A stretch of 64,000 nucleotides of DNA from Brasenia schreberi (GCA_036023115.1 JAYKKT010000087.1:10324501-10388500), one strand, 5' to 3'; positions 24,171-38,260 are shown, counted from the first letter of the stretch. Numbers and translations: made by a program. The notes: generated by a model from the sequence alone, not told the origin.

Positions 24171-26638
24171 GCTTGAGCCCACTGTGGCCCTAAGGTGTGA
24201 AACATGACCCACTGCTCGATATTCGACTTGTCTCGGGCGCGTTAATGTTCACTTCCATGTAAGAACCTGAACAGGATTTGAGCAAATAGCTTTCGCCTCG
24301 ACTACGCTCAAGTCTCATCGGACTCATTTAGTTGGGTGTATGTAATGCTTATGCATACATCCACAATGACAATCATGATAATGTAGCTACTTGAATTGGT
24401 TGCAGCTTGGCTCGCTCGATTCATTTCGATTTCACATTAAAACTTTCGTAAATGAAAAACTTTCTAGTGAATAGGTCTGTGTTGAGAAATCTGTGTCTAC
24501 AAGAGAAATGGTACACCCCCAAATTTGTGCCAACAATAGAAGGTACATAAACGAGCAGCTCATGTTTGGATGGTTAAGTTCAGAACGCATATAAGCTTGT
24601 GCGCATCAATCTTCATCTGTGCACATCAATGAGAGATGCCCAAAGAGCATCTCCTTGGTTTCCTCGGTTCGTTAAGTCGCCAAAGGGCCCATAGTTTTAT
24701 ATCTAGCTTTGTATATTATTGCCTTCTAGCTTTAGTTATGATACTCTTGGTCCGGACTCAACCCTCGCCGGACTCCAAAATCATTGTAGCATTAAGTTTG
24801 GATTCCGGCAATGGATTAAATCGATGGATTTCGAAGCACAGCCAGCAACAGCTCACCTGACTAGGGGGAAAAGTCCGGCTTCAACCAACACACACACACA
24901 CATATATAACAAATTCAATTGATTAAATCGGGTAAGGTGTGAGCATATGACTTATAAACAATCCATTTTACTGACTCAAATTCACCCATTCTAGTACACC
25001 CTTTCTTGATTTTGCTTTGTCTTGTGCTGATTTCTGTATGATCAAATGCTTCAGGCTTAAAACTTTGTCAGACTGAATGTGATTCAACTAGGGTGTGTTA
25101 CAACGGGAGTACCATTCCAACGGCCTATCGCTAGGGGTGGGCGGCCTCATAATTGTATAAAAAAAGTGAGATCATACAACCTTGTGTACCAAGGCCCACA
25201 TTTGATTACAAGCTGAACTGAAGGTGTAGTTCCAGTTCCATAATCTCAGACCTCGTAACCAAACACCCCCTAGGCAACACAGTGGACCTGGTTTTGGCTC
25301 AACTGGGCCTGCATCAGACCCGTTAGGATCAAGCTTTTGTAATAGAACCATTTGTCATGCAGGTTAGACCCAAAATCTGACCAATATTTGGAGCCAGTTA
25401 TGGTTGATGAAAATCTATACTAAACCTGGATCCAACCTTATTAAGATCCACTGATTTTCAAACTGAAAACGTTCTAAAAGCTAGTATTTCTCGATATTCT
25501 TTGATTATGATTTCCGTTTTCTCATGGGATAAGGGTTTGTTACTCTCATGATAGACCAAAGAACAACCAGATACAGGTCTGGGTTTGGACTTTCTTGGAT
25601 CCAAACCACGTCAGACCGGTCGATCCCCAAGGTTCAACAACTTTAGAATACTTTATCAGATAGTTTGTGCCATTAAAAGGTTTAACAGTAAGCACCATGA
25701 AACATTATTGATTTGTAAAGTGAGTTTTTCTTTTAATAACTCTTGCGAGAGCCGGAAAAGACCGAAAAAAAGAAAGAAATAGTGGAAAAAAAGAGTGATG
25801 GATCTCCTTTTCTCTAGTTCATCTTTATTAGTATCTGAATCTTAGTCCGGAACTCGAATCATGCAAGATTTGAAAAGGTGGATTGGCTAGGTGTGGCTGA
25901 GTTTGCTCTAAGTCTAAAGTTGTGTGGTCTACTTCTTGAGACCTGACTACCACCAATGAAAGCATAAAGCAATGTAATGTAATTATACAAGTTATTCTTT
26001 ACTGATTGAAGGCCAGATAATCTATGGTTTGGACTCATGCACAGTATAAATTTGGCACCAAGCATCAATTCTAGATCTTCTATGGTGGAATATAAGAGCC
26101 CACACATTCTGTACTCTTGTTTCTTGATGTTTCTTTTCAACTTTATTTCACTTCGGATTACCATTTCACCTTTGGCATGGATTGCCAATGTATAAGACTG
26201 ATCATCCATGAGAGATTCACAATTCTTGTCCAAAATGCACCGCCGGTTTCTAGATCCGAATGTATGTTTAATGAATTCACCAATTCGTAGTGGTAGAAAT
26301 TAGGCCTTAATGACAGTTATGATTGATCGTTTCGATGGTTGAAAATTAGGCTTTTATCTCCATAATTTCATGCTTCTGCATTTTTCACATTGTTTTTTTC
26401 ATTGGGGTCTCCATAGTTTTAAATAGTAAGTTGGCTGCCTCGCCACCTTCAAAATTTCTGATTATTTGAGCATGAAATGGATAATCTTGTTATAGTAGGA
26501 TTAGTGACCATATGATATCCTTCTTCGACGGGATCTGCCAAGTGAGTGAAACATTAATACCCCACAAATTTGACATTAGCAATATGAGGTCCTCCTAAGA
26601 AATCTTGTGTCTTAGAACAACTCTCTCTCAAGCACGCT
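24171..26638. other. Intergenic, repeat fragments only
   Basis: Sequence near 25.1-25.27 kb ends in GTAACCAAACACCCCC, typical of a small terminal-inverted-repeat element. Its mate was not convincingly found. The ORF at 25859-26233 (minus, 124 codons) has no recognisable similarity. Confidence 0.35.
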
Positions 26639-26800
26639 TGGTTTCGGGCCGGGTTCCGATTTTGAAAAGATCATACCCACTGTAAAAGATCTAATAAAGT
26701 CTTACATTGACAACCAAACACAACTCTCCTCTGGTTTTGGGCCCGGTTCCGATTTGAAAAGATCATACCCGCTGTAAAAGATCTAATAAAGTCTTACATG
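26639..26800. repeat. Two direct copies of a ~68-bp unit
   Basis: GGTTCCGATTTTGAAAAGAT...AAGTCTTACAT appears at about 26639-26707 and again at about 26732-26799, separated by about 24 bp. Confidence 0.85.
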
Positions 26801-27185
26801 GGGTATGCTGTGCAAGGATAAACCGTCACCATAGTTTCGGTTTGCAGCACTATTGCTTATCATATATATGAGAAGAAAAAAGTCAGGGAGGGACGGTTGT
26901 GTGGTGTTTGTAGACACTGTCGGCAAGATAAGACGCCAATGTCCGTGATTCAAACGTTGAGTTAGACATGGCAGGTCCAGACCGTCTGTTCCGTTTTAGG
27001 TCCTAAACCATCCGGAACCGGCGGTTCCAAACGGTTCTTGGCCTGGTTTGATTATGGTTGCCACTGTCGGACCAGTTCGGAACCAAGTGTGTCATATATC
27101 AATTAATGGAGTAATTTTGCATGATCTAGGTTTTTACGGTTGGGAGAATAGCTTAGAGGTATATTGATGCTATCTATTATGGATG

Positions 27186-27300
27186 GACTTTTTTTTATTA
27201 TTATTACAACAGGGAGGCAAAGGCACATATGAACACCCCGATGTCGAACTCACGACCTGCATCTTATGAGTTGTGCCCTGCCAGGTGAGCTAACGATCTG
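27186..27300 (-). mobile_element. tRNA-derived SINE-like element, TAA-type tail
   Basis: On the minus strand GTTAGCTCACCTGG (27295-27282) and GTGAGTTCGACATC (27253-27240) have A/B-box character. The element ends in TAATAATAATAAAAAAAA (27187-27204 region). No clear target duplication. Confidence 0.5.
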
Positions 27301-27339
27301 AGTGCTGGAAATTTTTTGAGGTACATGGTGTGAGTAGAC

Positions 27340-27570
27340 CACCGTTATATTGTGATAGACTGGATTTCTTTTGGAAGACAGAATGGGTTTGTGTTATAGC
27401 CTGCACATTGGACCGTGGGCTATAAGATCTGAAATTTTCAAATCTCGAGTGGGAAGAACACCTCATCTCACATCAATGTCAATCTGCCACTGGCTATTGG
27501 ACTCTCGGACAGCAGGTCAGGAGTTCAAATGCGTAAGGATTCTCTATGGATCCAAACTGGTTAATGCTAG
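27340..27570. repeat. Dispersed repeat also seen at ~28.45-28.61 kb
   Basis: GGGCTATAAGATCTGAAATTTTCAAATC...CATCTC...CAATGT..ATCTGCCA resembles 28490-28600 (GGGCTATAGACTTTAAGTTG...CATCTCGACTCAATGTAGATCCACC). The copies are strongly diverged and the family is unknown. Confidence 0.4.
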
Positions 27571-27870
27571 AAGTGGTTCTTGGCAATTACACAATTCAAC
27601 AAATCAACCAAGCTAAGTCTCACAACAAAAAAGAGAAAAGCAAAGCAAAGCAAGTGCTCCTGGTTTGACCCGAACACAGGTTAAAGGCTATGTGACTTTA
27701 CGTAGAGATGATCAGTTTGGATCCGGCCTGGCAGGTTGAAGCAGATCCAAACCATCTCCGAACGGGAAATGGGAGCCGGAACTGTAACCATATCAGAGAC
27801 TCCAGTTCAAGTTCTGATTCCATCTACCAAGGAACCAAAGCCAAAATCTACGGTTTAGACCCCTATTTTG

Positions 27871-28120
27871 GTTCCGGTTCCAAAGTCCCACCCCCAGTGG
27901 ATAAAATTTTCATATGAAACTGGACTAAACCAGAATGGAACTGGAATGAAAACCATCGTGAAACCAGACCCAGTATCGGCAGGACCCCCATTTTGGTTCT
28001 GGTTCCAAGGTCCCACCCCCAATGGATGGAATTTTCAGATGAATCCGGACTAAACCAGAATGGAACTGGAATGAAAACCATCGTGAAACCAGACCCAGTA
28101 TTGTCAGGATTTGAACCTGA
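27871..28120. repeat. Two tandem ~125-bp units
   Basis: Unit 1 starts at 27871 (GTTCCGGTTCCAAAGTCCC) and unit 2 at 27996 (GTTCTGGTTCCAAGGTCCC). They share nearly all positions through AAACCAGACCCAGTAT. Both belong to the same GGAACTGG-rich sequence class as 14.6-15.1 kb. Confidence 0.9.
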
Positions 28121-29373
28121 ACCTGAACCGAAACCGAAAACCCCCAGTTTGATTCTAGTTCTAAGTAATTCTAGTGGAACCAAAACCCGGTACTTCGGAA
28201 CCGCAACAGAACAGGTCAGGTCTAGCTTCATGTGGTGAATTATATTAGGCGCGCATATGCAGGCTTTGGTTCTGTGTCTCAAATAGGTTTACCTCCAAGA
28301 GGGTTTCTCTCATAAGAAAACAATAGAACATGCACTCTAAATTACAAAAAAGGACCACATTGAACACGAAAAGAAACCCAAAGTGCCAAAACCATAAGGG
28401 TGGACACGCTTTTCTTTGATGGCATAGTGGTGAATCTAGAAACTCTTTTCGGGCAAATAGTCGCTTGAATGGTTTTGGATGAGGCAAACTGGGTTCCACC
28501 ATGGGCTATAGACTTTAAGTTGATTTTCAAAATTTTGGATGGAGCGAACGTTCCATCTCGACTCAATGTAGATCCACCAGTGATTGATTCCCAAAGATGA
28601 GATTAGAATCTTTAACATGCGTGTTGATAAACGTCTAGATAAAAATGAATAAAATTGATGAGAATGTCATAACAGTGACATCAATCTATTCTTTGAATCG
28701 ATTCCATATGAATGAATCAATCCTTGCTATCTTGAGTGGCTTTCATTGGATCATTGGCATCCCATCTACTTTTCGAGAACTCAAATACAAAACCATTCGC
28801 TGGTCGAGTTTCATGTTTACAAAATAAAATCAAATATTCACTTTTCGTACATTTTTTTCTTGTAAAATCGAAAGAGAAGATTATTTAATTACATTAGATG
28901 AGAGCAACTCATTGGGTTAAAACTGTTTCTTAGCATTATAATATGCATATATTTTATTGGTATATGTATATAGTCATTCAATACACTTGTGTGAACGAGC
29001 TAATATGAGCTTAAGTCAAACATAACATGAATTATTCATGTTCAGCTCATATAGTTTAGCAAGTCAGTTCATATTTTTTTCATTAAAGCATGTATGGAAC
29101 CACAAAAGATCTCATCATTAGTGGAACCGAGCCAAACGGTTCATTTACCAGAGGACGAGTTGGTGCACATACCGGGAAGTTGTATTGAAGTGATCATGGA
29201 CTTGGTCTTAAAATTGGAGGTCCCAAAGACAGTTATTTGTGAAGCAAAGATAATTGCAGACATTTAAATATCTGTTGCTATTATTGATTGACAAAAATAC
29301 AAACTTCAAGAGTCATGCAAAATGTATGGAGATGTACAAGCTCACCCTCTAGAGAGGAATTAATTAATATAAT
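28121..29373. other. Intergenic, 3' side of the CCT-motif gene
   Basis: Nothing coding recognised. Includes the diverged second copy of the 27.3-27.6 kb repeat at about 28450-28610 and presumably the 3' UTR of the gene ending at 29374. Confidence 0.4.
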
Positions 29374-32300
29374 CTAAGTCCAGGACTGAATTGGGTAGTT
29401 GCTATTCAAAGAGTTCACACCACTAATGTGGGCAAAGATATCTGAAGAATCGATAAGTTCCTGCTCTTTGTCTTCTGAAATATCTACCTGCACAACAATA
29501 GACTCTCAATTAGGGCAAAGTTTGGGAAATATGTCAAGCACAATGTGACATTATTTTTTCTAAAGAGAAAGTGCTTCAAGGAAGTACCACGTTAAAAAAA
29601 TTTAGCAAGATGAACTAGCAGCTTACACCGATGGTAATGCTTGAAATCTTAAGGGAGTGTTTGTGAGATATGAAAAACTATAACAGTGAATTATGAATAT
29701 ATATATATATATGTTGTCATCATAAAGTGGTGACACAATTCATATGACACTTGCAAATTCATATGGGACTTGCAATCTGTGGGCTGTAATACATATATAG
29801 TTCGTACTACCCTTAAAACAAATTTTGTGGGCGTTTAGCCCCGCCCTAAAAAGTTCTCTACATTCGTCAGTACTGTTCAGAATCTGTACGCGAAAGGAGA
29901 AGGAAACTTACTTCGTCATAGTGATGGCTACGGCTTGATGCAGTTGTATCGCTGAACTCTTCATTCTTTGCAAACCTTCCCCTAACTCGTGGTCTACTGT
30001 CCGCCAATGTCTTCCGGCACGCATACTGCAAGTTAATTTGCTACTTCAAGTCAGAAAAGAAGTGAAACTTTAGGAAGTCGGAAAGGTGGTTCAATCTTTT
30101 GATCATCTATATTAGAGGCTTTTTTTGTTCCAGCATATGGGAAGCTTTTAGGCACATGTGAAAAGGGTCGGATTCGTAACGCAATCACACACACACACAC
30201 ACACACACGCACAGAAGAGACCTTGATCTTCTTGTTGAAGTTTCTCTCATTCCTCTTTTTCATGTATCTATGGATCCTCTGCTTTCGTTCTTCCAATGAA
30301 TAACGACCAACTTTGAATCTTGTTTCATCCAAAGCTGGCGCATCAGAGGTCAAGTTGCCGCCACACCCGCTACCCACTAGCTGGTTCTCCTGAAGTACCT
30401 AAAGGGTCACAGCCACCAACACACAGAAACATGGCAGCTTAATTCCCAAGAATTTTTTTTAAAAAAAGTATTAGTACTTAATATCATATTGTTGTATGAA
30501 CTTCTAATGTTTTCATTCATAGGTGCCTTTCCATTAGAAACGAATGCAAGATAGCCAACAAATTAAACTGTATGAAGATAATGAGAGAGCAAACTAATTT
30601 GTTAGTAAGTCTTAGGGTTAGGCATGTAGACTCCTAGCAGATATGCACGCCCCTGGATATCGAGCTCGTGACCTTCAAGCCCAAGGCTCTTTAAGGTCGA
30701 CCCGTTAACCAGGAAAGCGTCTCTTTAGTTAATTGGCAGGTATTTAACAACAATAAACATAGTAATATACCGAACAAAGAGTTCAGCCACTAAAAATATA
30801 TTTAGTCAAAGCATTTTATAGTGATATTGAATGTGCATGTCCTTGTTAGAGGAATAGGCGCCGGGAAGCAGCTAAGGAAAGGGAAAGTGGTGGGGTGCAT
30901 GCGCTGGGCATAATAAAAGCCTGATATGAGGGGGATCATTGGGTATTGTCACGTAAAAGGAGACGCATTTTTCCTTTATAAAGATGAATAAAAGCATCTA
31001 CATATCTAACTTTTGGCACATGAAAATGCTAATATGCATGTCGAGGTCAAGAGGACATTGATTCTCACTCTAAACCCAATATTTACAAGGGGCCTTCCAG
31101 TTCAAGTCCTTGATCAAGCAAAAGGTCAAGAAAGAAAGGCCTGTTGCAATGGAAGCAGGAGCATTTTAAAACGGTCATATTAAAAGTTTTATAAAAGCGT
31201 TTGGGTACAATGGTAGGCCGAAGATGCAAGCCCCGGGTTCAAGTGTTAAGCTCCTGATGAACAACTTGAGAGTCGACCCCCTAGCCAGGTGAGCCGTTGC
31301 TCTTCATCCAAATTTTGTAAAAGCATTAATATTGAATAGGCCACTAAAAAATATTTGATAATAATTAGAACATTATAAGAGAAGCAAGGATATTTTGAAC
31401 TCACAAGCGATATGATAAGAGATAAGATCGCCCTCAACCAAAAGAAAGTTATGTGAGGGACAAACTTTTGCTTCTACTATAAAGAAAAATTGTGTCGCTG
31501 AGAGAGGATGCTGCTCGGTACCTGTATATCTGTGGCACTATAGACTCGGTGCACCGGATCGGCGGCAAAGACGCCTGCACCCGTCTCACCATTCAGCTCC
31601 AACTCCGGTGCCGGGATAACCTGCATCGAGCCCATTGCATGGAAGGCCCTCTCTTGTTCCACAGAGACAGCCGGAGCCAACCCATTTGGCAGCACCTTGC
31701 AGAACCCCAAGAAGTTCGGGAATGGCGAAAGGCACTGCATCTCCGCATCGAAGGGCGGTGCCAAGACACACGGCACTGGCGGAGTCCCATTAAGACCGAT
31801 CGCTGGCGGCGGAGGGAGTTCGTAGCCTAGTGCAGACGCCTCCCCATAGGAAGAGGAGGAAGAAGGGAAGGGGGAGAGTGTGGAGAGGTCGAACTGGTCG
31901 TTGAAGGGAAGAGCGGGAGCGAAGTTCGCCGGGAAGACGACGTCCGGCTTGAGTACGGCAGGAGGGCAGGGATTCCGGTGGCTGTCTTCGACGGAGGGAG
32001 AAGAGGAGGAGAAACGCGTGTCTTCTGAGCAATTGGAAGTGGAGACCTCCGGCGGAGGCGGCGGGTTGCTCAGTGTGTCCACGAAGAGGATCTCCTCAGC
32101 CGTAAAGTCGAAGAGCGGGACCGGTAACTCCGGCAGATCGGCCTGCAAGAAGCTCGGTGTTACGTACTGCTCTTTTCTGTTAACAAAAATTATGACGATG
32201 AGGATAAACCATATTCTGCTTTATCCACGTTCTTTTAATAAAAAAAAGCATTAGTTACTTAAATACGCAACAAGAAACATAAATGTGTAAAGTGACCTAT

Positions 32301-33566
32301 GAGAAATCGGTCGTTGGATCTTCCTAGCACAAAGAGCCAATTCGTATCAGTTTTGATCGCATTGACTGTGTTTAAAGCAAGCCTTGCTATCATCATTATG
32401 TTTTTTCCTAAGAATCGGCCCTGACAACTAAAAATATTGGCTTAAATCATCTATTAATCTTACCTAACATGAATGAGTCCATTACAGTCTAGCTACTTGT
32501 ATCATTTTCATTCATGTATTGGCATATCATATCATACTAGATAATGTGCATGTACAAACTATTGTATATATCATGTCATACTATATAAAGTAATTTATTT
32601 TATTTTTTCCCTTTTTTACATATTTTATCCAGACGACAACATCATTGGTTTCAACCTAACGGATCGTGCAGCGGCCAACTTTCTTTTTTCGCAGCCGACT
32701 TCGTTATTCCAGCTGCCTCATTAGTATTGATGCTACGAAATAAAAAGGAAGTGTTGTGCAGCAGCAGATTGGTTGCGGTTATCGATGCTGTTTTTTACTT
32801 CAAAACAATAGCTGAGGAGTTAAGCTACGAGCAAGCGGAAAGGGAATATTGAAAGAGGGGGCCGATGATCTGCATGTCATAACGATCCTCGAAAGTTAAA
32901 CTTAGAGGAAACAAGAAGTAAATTTGGAACAATAGAACATATGAATCAAACGTGATGGAGAATGTTTCACTATTGAGACGATCGATTAGTCGAGTGGAAA
33001 ACGAAGTACTTCTCGAAAAAAAGTGACGCTTTAGATGCTGTAAACGAAATTTCGCAGCAAATGGAAAAGATAAAGCAAAATACAATCATTACGTTTCTCT
33101 AACATAAGATCAGGATCTATCGAGTAGGGGAGTTGAAATCGCATAGAGAAAAGATCGTTACGTTCAGATTATTCAGAAAAGACAACTTGCATGAGCAAAC
33201 GAGGATGAAAAGTTTTATGATTGCATGAGATCACTTCAAAGAGAGAAAAATGGAAACAAGTTATAAAAATGCATTCTATATATCAAACTATCGTAAGGAA
33301 TCACGTCACAGAACTTTAAAGATCTTCGTTTCTCTATATTTGTTCGTTTGTTTCATATGAACCATTGATTATTCACGCGGAAATTAAAGCTCAGAAGAAT
33401 TAAGAGAATTAAAGTCCTAGGTTAAGTGAGAATCATTATCGTTCTTGAATCATAGAAAACAAATAGAAATAAAAGAAGCGCCCATACAAAATGAAAGAGA
33501 AAAGAGAACAGAGGGAGATTTTACAGATGAATGCGATTCCGGCGGACGGATCACGTCCTGTAACAT
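29374..33566 (-). CDS. CCT-motif (CMF-type) transcriptional regulator, complete, 5 exons, 355 aa
   Basis: Exons on the minus strand: 33566-33525, 32142-31522, 30398-30222, 30025-29912, 29487-29374. All introns are GT-AG with phase 0, and the sum is 1068 nt including TAG. The protein starts MLQDVIRPPESHSS, the usual start of CMF proteins. It has a Pro/Ser/Leu-rich acidic middle (residues about 15-220) and then a C-terminal CCT motif about residues 246-295, spanning the exon 3/4 junction: RFKVGRYSLEERKQRIHRY, KKRNERNFNKKIK, YACRKTLADSRPRVRGRFA. CCT domains act in the nucleus in transcription complexes, often with NF-YB/NF-YC, in light, clock and flowering control. No B-box zinc finger or response-regulator domain is present, which places it in the CMF group rather than COL or PRR. 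The large exon seems to begin with a TTG codon, but that is only the acceptor TTGCAG|GCC; the true start is in exon 1. Exact target genes are unknown. Confidence 0.92.
30615..30722 (-). mobile_element. SINE-like element in intron 2 of the CCT-motif gene
   Basis: Minus-strand motifs TCCTGGTTAACGGGTCGACC and ACGAGCTCGATATCC resemble A and B boxes and align by eye with the element at 31200-31310. Boundaries are approximate. Confidence 0.4.
31200..31310 (-). mobile_element. SINE-like element in intron 2 of the CCT-motif gene
   Basis: Minus-strand ACGGCTCACCTGGCTAGG followed by GGAGCTTAACACTTGAACCC and GGGGCTTGCATCT. Same organisation as the neighbouring copy at 30615-30722. No target duplication found. 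Confidence 0.4.
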
Positions 33567-33718
33567 AGTTCTGGTCCTCTTTCTCTCTTTGTCTTCTTTC
33601 CCTCTTTGAAACTCCGTGTGGAAGATCTCTTCTTCCTTCCCTAATTCTTCTCTTCAGAGAGAAAGAGAGAGAAGCGAGCGGAGGGCCTTCGATATCGGGT
33701 GGGAGGGTGGTGAAGGCC

Positions 33719-33725
33719 TTTTATA
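33719..33725 (-). promoter_or_regulatory. TATA box of the CCT-motif gene
   Basis: Minus strand GGGTATAAAAGGC, about 155 bp upstream of the ATG at 33566. A start site about 30 bp downstream would leave a 5' UTR near 125 nt that includes a GA/CT-rich stretch (33655-33672). Confidence 0.6.
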
Positions 33726-33746
33726 CCCCTCCCCACTCCGCCATTG

Positions 33747-33754
33747 TGACGTCA
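33747..33754. promoter_or_regulatory. Palindromic TGACGTCA, bZIP-type site
   Basis: Perfect 8-bp palindrome in GTGACGTCAGC, about 22 bp upstream of the TATA box. TGACGTCA is a classical plant bZIP (C-box/TGA-type) site. Use in vivo is inferred. Confidence 0.5.
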
Positions 33755-33828
33755 GCAAGGTCGTCTGCGGCCTGGACTTAGGACGAGCGGGTGCTGACCC
33801 CTATCTTCACGGGTGTCCGCTACCTGGT

Positions 33829-33857
33829 GCCACGTCGGATGATCCTTCCGACGTGGC
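33829..33857. promoter_or_regulatory. Inverted pair of ACGT elements
   Basis: GCCACGTCGGA (33829-33839) and its exact reverse complement TCCGACGTGGC (33847-33857) are separated by 7 bp. Each half holds an ACGT core (CCACGTC / GACGTGG), the recognition core of plant bZIP and some bHLH proteins. It lies about 105-140 bp upstream of the TATA box of the CCT-motif gene. Confidence 0.55.
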
Positions 33858-35419
<1,562 letters not shown>

Positions 35420-36040
35420 GAGATTCTGTTGTCTGCTATAGAAAAAGGGAAAGGTAAAGCTTGGGGCTGTGGGCGGATCCTACATCGAGCTAATTGCGTC
35501 TCAATTCCTGGAAATTTTGAATAATTTCTACAGCACAATGTGAATCAGAGTGGGCCATAAGTGGAATTACCAAGTCTTCTGGCTTTGGCAACGAGAAAGA
35601 AAATAAAAAGCACATCAATATCTTCATTTGCATTTGAAAGGGCTTGTTTTTCATGTACGCATTTCAGCTGCATTTCTCTGCAGTTCCAGCTTCAGACCCT
35701 TTCCCTTTTCCGAACTGGCAATACTTTGAGGAGTCAGCCAACTTATACAATCATTTGGATAACTTTTGGCAAGGCCTCCTGCTTGGTCTCTTCTTTCCTC
35801 ACAACCTTCCGGGTCCAAGATGAGGCAAACATGAAAGATGGAGGGAATTTTTTATGTAGCAATTTAACAACATTGAGGAAAGAAGTTAATTATTTCATCA
35901 CTCATTATTTTATATTAAATCAACAGTAAAAAGTAGGTCAAAGTGTGACTTTAATGTTGCGAAGATATCATTTAGTCATTTGCATAGATAGCATAAAGTG
36001 ATATTTGTTCTAGTTTTTTAAACAAAGTGTCATTACAATC
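35420..36040. other. Intergenic, nothing recognised
   Basis: The plus-strand ORF at 35561-35929 has no recognisable domain and is not called. Confidence 0.35.
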
Positions 36041-37260
36041 TTCCTACATAATTTTTTTACTAATCATCATAATTATTAAATAAAAAAATATTAAATATTT
36101 TTTATATTTTTAAAATATTAAATGTATTTAAATTTTTATTAAATATTTTTTATGTAATATTAAAAAACTATTAGAAAAAGTTTTAAAAGATCATATAATA
36201 AAACTCTTTGACTATGTAATAACAACATATTGCTTATAGTATAATTCCCCACGGAAGGAAACAATTGCACCCTTTGAAGAGAGATAAAGAGGTGTTCATA
36301 TTCGTCTGACTTCTATAATATCAAAGTTCTATATATATATATTATAACCTGGGACAGATGTAAGAAATATTTAGTGAAGGAGTCAAAAATTATAAATCAT
36401 ATTATTAAATATTTAAAAAAAAATTAAAATTAACCTTAAATGATGATTAAAATTAAAATATGTTACCCTTAAATTATTTAGTGGATTTAAAAGACTAAAA
36501 TTAAAATATGTTATTTTAAATTAAGGATAAATATACTTTTATTTACTCACTTTAAAAGAAAAGTATTTTCTTTTCATTATATAGAAAAATTTATGAAAAA
36601 GTGAAAAAAAAAAGTAAAAAAAAATATTTATATTAAATATTAAATACATCACAATAGTAGTTGTCCTTTACATCATAATTCATAGAAGTAAAATAAAATT
36701 TTTAAATATACAAATTTTAAAAAATGGAAGAGAGTAAAGTTAAAAGTGAGATGAACTAGTAAATTTATTATATAAAAATTAAAAATTAATAAAAATATGA
36801 GTTGAAATTATAATATCAATGTATATAAAATAATCATGAAACATATTTTAAATACATATCAAGTATAAATTCTTTTAACTTCATTATAATCGTTATCTTT
36901 AGATATAATTATATTGACTTTGAAAAACTAACTCATAAAATCAGACTTATAATATTAACAATCCTTTTGTAATGTTTGTATAATTAACTACTCATATTTA
37001 GTAAATCGTACTTTGTATTTTAAATTTACTTTGTATTTTAAGAATGTTTCAGTATATTAAATAAGAGAAATATATATAATTTAAGTAAATAAAAGTGTGT
37101 TAGAATATAACACTAATATATAAAATTAAGATGTAGTATAATTTTTAAATAAGAGTATTAATATAATAAGTACTAATTTTATAAAAAATTAATATAATTA
37201 TTTTTTTTATTTTTAGTAAATTAAATTAAATTATTAGTTTGTATAAATATAAACGAGAAA
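36041..37260. other. Very AT-rich block, about 1.2 kb
   Basis: Dominated by AAATATTAAAT, TTTTTATATTTT and AAATTAAAAT strings with almost no G or C. No ORF of note. The edges (CCTGGGACAGATGTAAG near 36346 and GAGGTCTATGCTCCCCCC near 37267) could be ends of a decayed DNA element. Otherwise it may be a matrix-attachment-like spacer. Confidence 0.5.
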
Positions 37261-37699
37261 GGGACTGAGGTCTATGCTCCCCCCATATGGCATTTTCCTT
37301 AAATGTTGACCTTTTCAAAATTCTTTCAAATTATTACTTTATTTATTTATTTTAACTTTTCATTTACTTCATTAATATCTTTTTTTTAACTTTTTATCTT
37401 TCTTATTTATTTATTAAATAAAAATTTCATAATCATCCATATTTAATTTAAAAAGAGATGTGCATAACTGGTTTTGAGATTAAATTTGTACTAATAAAAT
37501 ACCTCATCAACAAGTTGATATGATTAAATCACGTAACTGAAAAGTTTTGAAGTTAATTATTGTTAATGATGTCTCATCAATAGGCATCCTTTCTTTCTTT
37601 TTTTGCCAAAGTTAGAAATTTATCATTCAAAGATAAAATTAGAATATAAAGGTTACAAGAATGACAACTCAAATAGTAAGAGAGTTATATGTTCAACAA

Positions 37700-38260
37700 C
37701 ACACTCCTCTTGAGTGGTTCAGAAAAAGACTGACCCTCAAAAAGACACTTATATAAACATACGACTTCCCACAAAAACCCAAGCCACAGAAAGCCAGGTA
37801 TAAGTGAAAGTGTTTCTCAAAAAATTACATGGGTAAACCAAAGGCTAACCAAAATTCATGCTAGTCATTGTAAGCCTTGGATGTAGCTTCAAGAGGAGAC
37901 CATTTGCGTTGATTGAAAAGCAAATCGTTTATGTCCAACCAAAATCACCAGGGTGTATATGCAGCCAACTCCATATAGCTTTTCTTTTCTTTAGGTCATC
38001 AATTAGTTAAGGTATGTACACTATTGTATCATATTAGAATGCACCAAAACAGTGTAGCTCCTAATATAAGGTGAGACACACTCCAAGTAGCTTGAGTCTT
38101 ACTGCAAGTAATAAAAACATGGATATCAGTTACAACATCAGCATTACAGTACAGTAACTGTAGACAGGATTCAAGGTGCTGCACCCAAACAATTTAATTT
38201 TAGGGGCTATTCTAAGTTTCCAATGGGATCTCCAAGCTTGTTTTGACTTGTATCAGTTGC
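37700..38260 (-). mobile_element. Decayed L1-type LINE fragment (zf-RVT region)
   Basis: Conceptual minus-strand translation, across several frames and stops, gives WKLRIAPKIKLFG, then TDIHVFITCSKTQATWSV, then DINDLLFNQRKWSPLEATSK and AYNDxHEFW. These resemble the WK.....PKIK.F, H.F..C......W and N.....R.W.P.......... pattern of the zinc-binding tail region of plant L1-type LINE polyproteins. Stops and frame changes show it is old. Ends uncertain. Confidence 0.55.

Noticed and set aside
25859..26233. 124-codon minus ORF
   Set aside because: No recognisable domain, no splice partners, repeat-rich surroundings.
31492..32254. Several ORFs opposite exon 2 of the CCT-motif gene
   Set aside because: They are shadows of the real exon, whose frame joins exactly with four other exons.
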